Shown here piece by piece: positions 7,526 to 12,549 of a DNA stretch of 15,092 nt. Origin of the DNA: a bacterium (lineage in GTDB: Bacteria; Patescibacteriota; Minisyncoccia; RBG-13-40-8-A); contig JAUYCU010000052.1 of NCBI GenBank assembly GCA_030692145.1, positions 1-15,092 on the forward strand, written 5' to 3'. The notes beneath the pieces are model-generated. The model was not told where the DNA came from and ran no database searches. It saw only the letters and a list, made by a program, of their open reading frames with translations. How positions within the stretch are numbered: position 1 is the first letter of the stretch; each line of letters opens with the position of its first letter. The translations under genes were made by a program, and so were the position numbers.

Positions 7526-7584
7526 AAATCTTTTTATTATTCCTGTTTATTGTTTTCCCCAGATAAACTTACTTATTAACACTT

Positions 7585-7593
7585 TTATCCACA
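7585..7593 (+). promoter_or_regulatory. DnaA-box match TTATCCACA
   Basis: A perfect match to TTATNCACA in the mraZ 5' untranslated region. It overlaps one of the candidate MraZ boxes (7589-7595), so the match may be a by-product of that box. Confidence 0.35.
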
Positions 7594-7611
7594 ATTCAAC
7601 ACTCTAATTGA

Positions 7612-7641
7612 ATTCTATTCCACTTGAATAGCCTCTGTCAA
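7612..7641 (-). promoter_or_regulatory. Main promoter of the mraZ operon
   Basis: Minus strand: perfect -35 TTGACA (7636-7641), an 18-base spacer, and -10 TAGAAT (7612-7617, one mismatch). The expected start near 7605 gives an untranslated leader of about 80 bases before the mraZ ATG. The promoter is interleaved with the candidate MraZ boxes. Confidence 0.75.
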
Positions 7642-7677
7642 CACCTCACCACACCGCGTACAGTACGTTGGACAAAA

Positions 7678-7707
7678 TAAAAATTAGCCTCAAAAAGCTA
7701 ATTTTTA
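7678..7707. terminator. Intrinsic terminator after the Clp-like gene
   Basis: A perfect 11-bp stem (TAAAAATTAGC at 7678-7688 with GCTAATTTTTA at 7697-7707) and an 8-base loop. It lies about 60 bases past the AAA+ gene stop. Its minus-strand 3' side is T-rich, so it can end that unit before the mraZ promoter. Confidence 0.75.
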
Positions 7708-7725
7708 CAACTTCTCCTCTTTAAT

Positions 7726-7745
7726 TTATCCACAACTTATACACA
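7726..7745 (+). promoter_or_regulatory. Two tandem DnaA-box matches
   Basis: TTATCCACA (7726-7734) and TTATACACA (7737-7745) both match TTATNCACA perfectly. They lie in the same orientation and are two bases apart, between the AAA+ stop codon and its terminator. They may bind DnaA to regulate the dcw region or act as a titration site. A full origin is not supported by what is visible here. Confidence 0.5.
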
Positions 7746-7765
7746 TTCACTCCTTTTTGTATTGT

Positions 7766-10300
7766 CTAGTCTTCTATCTCTTCTGCTTTTATTTCTATAA
7801 AATCTCCGCGCTTCAAATTTTCTTGCAATATTTTTTTCGCCACCCTGCTTTCGATTTCATCCTGAATAACCCTGCGCATCGGCCTTGCTCCAAATTCCGG
7901 CTGATAACCCAATTCGACTATTTTATCCACCAAATTCGGATTAACAACTAAACGAATGCCCGCTCCCTCTAAAAGTCTCTTCGATAAATCGTTAATCATT
8001 AAAATCGCTATTTTTACCAGGTGCTCGTGAGTTAATGGCTTGAACACAACTACTGCATCAAAACGATTCAAAAATTCCGGTTTAAAAATTCCCTGCTTCA
8101 AGAGATAATCGATTAATTCTTCTTTAAAAGAATCCAAACTCTTGCCGGCTTTTACCTTTTGTCTGATTAATTCCCCTCCGGCATTCGAGGTGCCGATTAT
8201 AATCGCATTGGTAAAACTTACTTTTTTCCCGAAAGCATCGGTTAACCATCCTTCGTCGAAAACCTGAAGGAATAAGTTCAAAATATTGGAATGGGTTTTT
8301 TCGATTTCGTCCAAAAGTACCAAAGAAAAAGGATTTTCGATTATTGCTTTCGTAAAAAGACCAGGCTCCCCCTTTTCCGCAAAACCAATCATACGATTGA
8401 CCGAAGAAGCGTCCTGGTATTCGGTCATATCAAACCTTATCATCCTTTCTTCCGAACCGAAATAAGCGGCCGCCAATGCCTTCGAAGTTTCGGTCTTCCC
8501 CACGCCTGTCGGACCAAGAAAAAGAAAACTGCCGATTGGTCTTTTTCCTCCCTTGATTCCTGCTCTTGCCCTGCGCATTGCTTCGGAAATTAATTTTACC
8601 GCCTCTTCCTGATTAATGACTCTTTGATGTATTCTTTCTTCCAGGGCCAAAAGTTTTTTCCGTTCTTCTTCCTGAATTGCGCCGACCGGCACTTCGACCC
8701 TTTCGGAAACAATTCTATTAACGTACTCCGGCAAAACAATTTTTTCTCCCCTTGAACTGGTATACGACAAAACCTCGGTCAAAATATCGATTGCTTTCCC
8801 GGGAAAAGGCGCATTCTGAATATAGCGTTCGGTTAATTTGACGATGTCCCTCAAAATCCGATAACTTACGCTTACGTCATATCTTCTCTCGAGACCGGGT
8901 AACATATCCTCCAAAATAAATATTGTTTGCTGGACAGTCGGTTCATTGACTTCAACTTTGACAAAAAGGCTTTTTACTGAAGAATTGGTTTCGATGTACT
9001 TATAATATGCTTCGTAATTTGTTATGCCGATAACCTGAAAATTCGAAGACGATAAATAAGGAAGAATAATCGGAGTAATATTGATTGCCGCTGGTCCTTT
9101 TTCGGAACCCAGGTAATTATGAATTTCGTCAATAACCAAAATTACGTTGCCCGAATTAACTGCTTCGGAAAAAATTATTTTTAGTCTTTCCAAGATGTCT
9201 CCGGGAGTATCTAAGCCGGAAAAAACAGCCTGCATATCAAGCTCCAAAATTCTTTTATCGTTAAGATTGGCGAATGAACGACCCTCAACAACTTTTTTCG
9301 CAAACGCATAGGCGATTGTTGAACGACCAGAACCGGGCTGGCCAACTAATAAAACATTATTCTCACCGCTTCGGGAAAGGATTCTTTCAATAGCATAAAT
9401 TTCCTTATCATGCCCAATTAAATGAATGGAAAGATTCCTTCTTCTGATAACTTCCGTAATTTCCGTACTATATTTATCCACGTTTACCGTATACCCCGCT
9501 GCCCATTGTTTGCCCACTCCCCTTTGTTTCATCAGATTTTCCAGTCGCCAGAATTGTTTTCTTATTTTTATTTCGTTTTCCGTAAAATCCTCCCAAGCGG
9601 TTACGTGATCAACGTCCTTAAACTCCATTTCGTTTACGGAAAGCATTTCTTTAAATCTGCTGTTCAGCTCCGATGCGGCAACCAAGAAATCCCTTATTTC
9701 GATATCGCGATGAAAACCATTAATGGCGAAATATGCCGCCTCTTCGAAAACCGCCAAAACACTTTCTGTTTCCGTCGACTTATCCTCTTTTATTTTTTTT
9801 ATCTCCGCATCGAGTTTTTCCTTAAATAAGTTTCTGTTCAGTCCCAGTTTTTCGAAAATCAACTCCCCCCTTCTGTCTTTCCAAAGACAAAAAATAATCG
9901 CAAAAATATTTAAAGGAACTCCTTTCTTTTGGCAAAAAACCAACGCTCTTTTCGTTGCCCTAGCCACGCGAAAATCCAAATAATGCGCCAGATTTATTTC
10001 CTTGACGCTTCTTAAGGCAATTCTATCCACTAAAGACTTCTTCACTAAAAAGTCCTCACGCAAAGCGCCGAGAAAAGCCATATAAACCGAACCAATAACA
10101 AGAAAACAAGTGGAGATAATCGCGATGCCAAAAACCTGCTGGCTGGATAACCCCAAAATTCCCGGCTTCAAAAGCGAGAACGCCGAAATCACGGCCGCAA
10201 GACCCCAAAAAACATTCATTGCCCTCAACACAGGAATGGGGAAAATTTCTTCCAGCCTTATCGCCCTAAAAACCAAATTTTTCTTTCTTAAATCGAACAT
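7766..10300 (-). CDS. Membrane-anchored ClpA/B/C-family double AAA+ protein with degenerate first ring
   Basis: An 844-residue HSP100-type ATPase. Two predicted membrane helices (about 27-44 and 57-80) come first, then a diverged Clp N-like helical region (about 85-230), AAA+ domain D1 (about 290-510) and AAA+ domain D2 plus its C-terminal lid (about 545-835). D2 looks active: GPTGVGKT (596-603), VLLDEIEK (661-668), NRFD (745-748) and GARP (804-807). D1 is altered. Its Walker A reads GQPGSGRST with R326 in place of Lys, though IDEIH (390-394) is kept. The paired arginine-finger region reads VKSLF. The D1 pore loop KYRG is DTPG (364-367), and the D2 pore loop GYVG is deleted near 640-647. The gene starts three bases after the small membrane protein gene, so they form an operon. 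A ClpP-feeding role is doubtful; a membrane remodelling or chaperone role is possible. Confidence 0.85.
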   Translation of the reverse strand: MFDLRKKNLVFRAIRLEEIFPIPVLRAMNVFWGLAAVISAFSLLKPGILGLSSQQVFGIAIISTCFLVIGSVYMAFLGALREDFLVKKSLVDRIALRSVKEINLAHYLDFRVARATKRALVFCQKKGVPLNIFAIIFCLWKDRRGELIFEKLGLNRNLFKEKLDAEIKKIKEDKSTETESVLAVFEEAAYFAINGFHRDIEIRDFLVAASELNSRFKEMLSVNEMEFKDVDHVTAWEDFTENEIKIRKQFWRLENLMKQRGVGKQWAAGYTVNVDKYSTEITEVIRRRNLSIHLIGHDKEIYAIERILSRSGENNVLLVGQPGSGRSTIAYAFAKKVVEGRSFANLNDKRILELDMQAVFSGLDTPGDILERLKIIFSEAVNSGNVILVIDEIHNYLGSEKGPAAINITPIILPYLSSSNFQVIGITNYEAYYKYIETNSSVKSLFVKVEVNEPTVQQTIFILEDMLPGLERRYDVSVSYRILRDIVKLTERYIQNAPFPGKAIDILTEVLSYTSSRGEKIVLPEYVNRIVSERVEVPVGAIQEEERKKLLALEERIHQRVINQEEAVKLISEAMRRARAGIKGGKRPIGSFLFLGPTGVGKTETSKALAAAYFGSEERMIRFDMTEYQDASSVNRMIGFAEKGEPGLFTKAIIENPFSLVLLDEIEKTHSNILNLFLQVFDEGWLTDAFGKKVSFTNAIIIGTSNAGGELIRQKVKAGKSLDSFKEELIDYLLKQGIFKPEFLNRFDAVVVFKPLTHEHLVKIAILMINDLSKRLLEGAGIRLVVNPNLVDKIVELGYQPEFGARPMRRVIQDEIESRVAKKILQENLKRGDFIEIKAEEIED

Positions 10301-10303
10301 AGA

Positions 10304-10681
10304 TTAAATCAATAAAATAATGGCGAAAATTAAAAGTCCCACCAAAATTAATGGCAGGAACACCCAGAACACGAAAAATATTGCTCCGACTATCACCGTA
10401 GCGATAAGAGAAATTATACCGACACAAACCGTAACGAATCTCACCAAAAATCCCAAGCCGCTAGAAATCAGGTTAAAAGCAAAATATTCGAAAAGTTTTT
10501 TGAAGTCCAATCCTTTTGGTTTACGGGTAATGTCTCTTTTCCAGGGCGCAAAAAGCGTCCTTAAAAGTAAAGGAATGGAAAAGTAATTCGAGGCGAAGAT
10601 AATATAATTCTTCCAGGCAAGTAAAACGTTCTTTACCGCTTCACCGTAATACCATCGCCAGAAAACAATCGCCATAGGCAT
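10304..10681 (-). CDS. Small conserved-looking multi-spanning membrane protein, operon partner of the AAA+ gene
   Basis: A 125-residue protein starting MPMAIVFWRWYYGEA. An amphipathic or membrane segment (about 20-46) ends at a basic loop around PWKRD (46-50). Three closely spaced hydrophobic stretches (about 66-80, 82-106, 108-125) then run to the C-terminus. I do not recognise a characterised family. A longer reading from 10747 is open, but its first 22 codons run through the upstream terminator and the promoter, so the ATG at 10681 (or a second in-frame ATG at 10675) is preferred. An extended -10 box lies six bases upstream of the chosen ATG, making the mRNA apparently leaderless. The gene ends three bases before the AAA+ start, which suggests a shared membrane complex. 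Confidence 0.72.
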   Translation of the reverse strand: MPMAIVFWRWYYGEAVKNVLLAWKNYIIFASNYFSIPLLLRTLFAPWKRDITRKPKGLDFKKLFEYFAFNLISSGLGFLVRFVTVCVGIISLIATVIVGAIFFVFWVFLPLILVGLLIFAIILLI

Positions 10682-10687
10682 ACTTCT

Positions 10688-10696
10688 ATTATAGCA
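10688..10696 (-). promoter_or_regulatory. Extended -10 promoter for a leaderless transcript
   Basis: Minus strand TGC followed by a perfect TATAAT (10688-10693). Six bases separate it from the ATG at 10681, so the usual start point falls on the A of the start codon. No clear -35 is seen upstream, where the terminator T-run lies. Confidence 0.65.
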
Positions 10697-10710
10697 AATC
10701 TTTATCGGAA

Positions 10711-10740
10711 ATAAAAAATGGCGAGGCTTTCGCCTCGCCA
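10711..10740 (-). terminator. Intrinsic terminator of the wHTH-tRNA-Val-kinase unit
   Basis: Perfect 9-bp stem TGGCGAGGC/GCCTCGCCA (10719-10727 with 10732-10740). On the minus strand it is capped by a GAAA tetraloop and followed at once by six T, then AT. It lies 19 bases after the kinase-like gene's stop codon and directly upstream of the next promoter. Confidence 0.92.
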
Positions 10741-10759
10741 ATTCCATCTCGGCAATAAC

Positions 10760-11392
10760 CTATTGAAGCTTTCTCGCAATCTTGACGGCCTTCTGCTTGA
10801 ATTTTTCGATCGTGCCTTCATTTTCGATTTCGGCAAAAAATTCCTGTTTCGGATCTTCCTGGTCAATGGCATAAAAATCCTTGTTTCTTTCTTTAAGATT
10901 CTGTACTATATCGTCTGCGTCGGTTCCTGGCCAATAGTCCTCAAAAGTGTTTTTCGGCGGCTGGCTATACTTTTCTCTGAGGTATTTTTCAGCGGTCGCT
11001 TCAGAGGTAATAATCTTTAAAAGATTATATTTTACCCCTGACTTTTTGGCTAATTCCTTCAGCCTGACTCTTCTATCTTTTTCCACCTGATTTCCGTCGA
11101 GAACAGCAACATAGCCGTTGCCAACCAACCATTCGACAACAAAAAATATACACGCATAAACGTTCTCTCCCCACGGCAAATTCTGCTCTTTCAGCAAATA
11201 TCTCGCGCTGTTCGCGGAAATCAAAACCGCGCCTTTAATGTTTTCGACCAAAGTTTTCGCAAGAAGCGTCCTGCCGGAACCAATCATTCCGACAATGCCG
11301 ACAACGAACGACTTATCGGCTTTACCTGCTGGTAAGATTTCCTGAATTCTTTTCAGGAAATCTTCCGCTACTTTTTGAAGTTTTTCCTCCAT
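10760..11392 (-). CDS. P-loop kinase-like protein (AAA_33 / polynucleotide-kinase type fold)
   Basis: A 210-residue soluble protein. A Walker-A-like loop GMIGSGRT (35-42) follows the strand SFVVGIV. A second strand and acidic motif VAVLDGNQ (95-102), followed by EKDRRVRLKELAKKSG, match the D-x-N ... R ... R-x-x-L-x-x-x-A pattern of small-molecule and polynucleotide P-loop kinases such as the AAA_33 and zeta-toxin groups. R41 occupies the position normally held by the phosphate-binding Lys, so activity is uncertain. The C-terminal 60 residues are acidic and helical. The start is clear: a full AAGGAGGT site lies six bases before the ATG. It lies 64 bases downstream of tRNA-Val and ends before a strong terminator. 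The substrate is unknown. Confidence 0.7.
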   Translation of the reverse strand: MEEKLQKVAEDFLKRIQEILPAGKADKSFVVGIVGMIGSGRTLLAKTLVENIKGAVLISANSARYLLKEQNLPWGENVYACIFFVVEWLVGNGYVAVLDGNQVEKDRRVRLKELAKKSGVKYNLLKIITSEATAEKYLREKYSQPPKNTFEDYWPGTDADDIVQNLKERNKDFYAIDQEDPKQEFFAEIENEGTIEKFKQKAVKIARKLQ

Positions 11393-11398
11393 AATTTT

Positions 11399-11406
11399 AC
11401 CTCCTT
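11399..11406 (-). promoter_or_regulatory. Strong Shine-Dalgarno site of the kinase-like gene
   Basis: Minus-strand AAGGAGGT, six bases before the ATG at 11392. It stands out because most other genes in this window have weak or no ribosome binding site. Confidence 0.85.
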
Positions 11407-11456
11407 AATAATTTTTTATAATTTCAGTTTATCAAGCTCAATATCAAAAATCAATA

Positions 11457-11530
11457 TGCACGCATCTGGACTCGAACCAGAGACCTTTGCAATGTGAATG
11501 CAACACTCTAACCAACTGAGCTATGCGTGC
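11457..11530 (-). tRNA. tRNA-Val, anticodon CAC
   Basis: The 74 bases form a complete cloverleaf. The acceptor is GCACGCA/TGCGTGC and the D arm is GCTC/GAGT. The anticodon stem is TTGCA/TGCAA, with loop TTCACAT giving anticodon CAC. The T stem is TCTGG/CCAGA with loop TTCGAGT. The discriminator is A73. CCA is not encoded (TAT follows). Only three bases separate its 5' end from the stop codon of the upstream gene, so it is most likely cut out of a shared transcript by RNase P. Confidence 0.96.
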
Positions 11531-11533
11531 CGA

Positions 11534-12421
11534 TTACCACAAATTTATTCTGTTGATCAAAACTTCGCTTTTGCCGGTAAGCAAATCTCTGACAAATCGG
11601 TCATACATATCGTAACGGTAATTGAATTCTCTGGTACTCATTGCCGAACAATTTAATTCCTTCCCTGCTTCGGCTTCCAAGTCCTTGAGAAATGTATTCA
11701 GCTTTCGGGAGTTAATTTTATCGCCCACAATCAAAATATCCGCTTTCGCTGTTTCGTCACCGGTAAAAATTCCAGACAAAGCAAGAATCTTGATATTCCC
11801 GATTTTCTTGACGTTGTTTATCAATTCTTCTTTGGAAGAAATCGTCGATTTCAAAATCAGATTCTTCAATTCGTTAAAGAAATCGAAATCGGTATTTATA
11901 CAGTATACCAGTTTTTGTTCTTTTCTCGTCCCTCCTCTCTTTTTTTTGAATATCAACCAAACTTTTTTTTGCTTGATTAAACCTAATCTTTCCAGCTTGC
12001 CGATTTCCCGACGCACCAATGAAACATTTGTTCGCAGCCGTCTAAAAATCTGTTTCAAGGTAAACACATCCTGAAAATTCCTGAAAAAGAATTTCAAAAC
12101 TTTAACCTTTGGTTGTGATTCGAATAATTGTTCCAGAAGACCCTTACCGATATAAACTCTCGGTTTAAGCGCTTTAATTTTTGAGGATTTTCTCGATTTC
12201 CTTGCCTTTCTTATCTTTGATTTTTTGACGATTTTTTTCGGTTTTTTGGATATCTTCTTCACGCGCCTGATTTTTTTCTTCGGTTTTATTGCCTTCTTTT
12301 TCTTCGCGATTTTCTTCGGTTTTCTTTTGAGTGCTTTAAATTTAAGCTTTTTGACGGCTTTTCTCTTTTTTGCCCCTCCTTTTTTCAAAAGCTTTTTGCC
12401 TTTTTTGGGTTTTTTCTTCAT
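11534..12421 (-). CDS. Winged-helix / nucleotidyltransferase-like protein with a histone-H1-like Lys-rich tail
   Basis: 295 residues in three parts. Residues 1-87 are an extremely basic tail (50 Lys or Arg, no Asp or Glu, with K-K-P/K-P-K-K repeats) like histone H1 or the Lys-rich tails of some bacterial nucleoid proteins. Residues about 93-180 look like a winged helix (VKVLKFFFRN..., TLKQIFRRLRTNVSLVRREIGKLERLGLIK). Residues about 208-290 resemble a minimal nucleotidyltransferase fold, with ADILIVGD (227-234) where active enzymes carry a G-S ... D-x-D motif. Here the G-S and the first Asp are not clear, so it is probably not catalytic. The role is likely DNA binding, as nucleoid-associated protein or regulator. 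It heads a unit with tRNA-Val and the kinase-like gene. Its promoter overlaps that of the divergent gene, so it may regulate both. No experimentally known homologue is recognised. Confidence 0.7.
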   Translation of the reverse strand: MKKKPKKGKKLLKKGGAKKRKAVKKLKFKALKRKPKKIAKKKKAIKPKKKIRRVKKISKKPKKIVKKSKIRKARKSRKSSKIKALKPRVYIGKGLLEQLFESQPKVKVLKFFFRNFQDVFTLKQIFRRLRTNVSLVRREIGKLERLGLIKQKKVWLIFKKKRGGTRKEQKLVYCINTDFDFFNELKNLILKSTISSKEELINNVKKIGNIKILALSGIFTGDETAKADILIVGDKINSRKLNTFLKDLEAEAGKELNCSAMSTREFNYRYDMYDRFVRDLLTGKSEVLINRINLW

Positions 12422-12491
12422 ATTAACAACGAAATTTCGGCATCTTGAGGTGCCAAAGCCTCGATTTCAATAATTATATAAATACGTATCC

Positions 12492-12520
12492 ATAATACCC
12501 CTTCCGCTCCAACTTGTAAA
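12492..12520 (-). promoter_or_regulatory. Promoter of the winged-helix gene
   Basis: Minus strand -35 TTTACA (12515-12520), a 17-base spacer, and -10 TATTAT (12492-12497), each one mismatch from consensus. This gives a leader of about 60 bases with a GAGG/CCTC hairpin. A perfect TATAAT at 12473-12478 could be a second start but has no -35. Confidence 0.6.
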
Positions 12521-12542
12521 GTCATATTTTTTCGATTATAAT
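12514..12542 (+). promoter_or_regulatory. Promoter of the PP2C-like/propeller gene
   Basis: Plus strand -35 TTGTAA (12514-12519), a 17-base spacer, and a perfect -10 TATAAT (12537-12542). Seven bases separate the -10 from the ATG at 12550, so the transcript is leaderless or nearly so. The -35 overlaps the -35 of the divergent promoter. Confidence 0.75.
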
Positions 12543-12549
12543 AACACCT

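Larger units (their letters stand above)
7579..7654 (-). promoter_or_regulatory. Candidate MraZ operator array (phased GTG-core boxes)
   Basis: On the minus strand six boxes with the core GTG[T/G] are spaced by about whole helical turns. The CAC-side cores begin at 7579, 7589, 7599, 7620, 7641 and 7651 (steps 10, 10, 21, 21, 10). The boxes read AAAGTGT, ATTGTGG, AGAGTGT, CAAGTGG, GAGGTGT and GCGGTGT. Known MraZ sites are TGGGN repeats in E. coli and AAAGTG[T/G] repeats in Mollicutes, both at about one-turn spacing. The skipped steps near 7610 and 7630 fall where the -10 and the approach to the -35 box sit. MraZ binding is inferred. Confidence 0.6.

Noticed and set aside
7526..7765. Chromosomal replication origin
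   Set aside because: Only three DnaA-box matches, one overlapping a candidate MraZ box; no dnaA or dnaN nearby and no clear unwinding region. Kept only as possible DnaA sites.
9474..9482. Near-match to a DnaA box (TTATCCACG), and a similar one near 7923
   Set aside because: One mismatch each and within coding sequence; expected by chance.
10682..10747. 22-codon N-terminal extension of the small membrane protein (start at 10747)
   Set aside because: The codons run through a strong terminator hairpin and the -10 box, so they are not expected to be in the message.
11341..11357. CCTGAA/TTCAGG hairpin
   Set aside because: Lies inside the kinase-like coding sequence, is short, and has no T-run; probably chance.
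11622..12074. 150-codon plus-strand open frame opposite the winged-helix gene
   Set aside because: Antisense shadow of a gene with recognisable domains; composition rich in Phe, Ser and Leu, typical of reading the complement of Lys/Glu-rich coding sequence.
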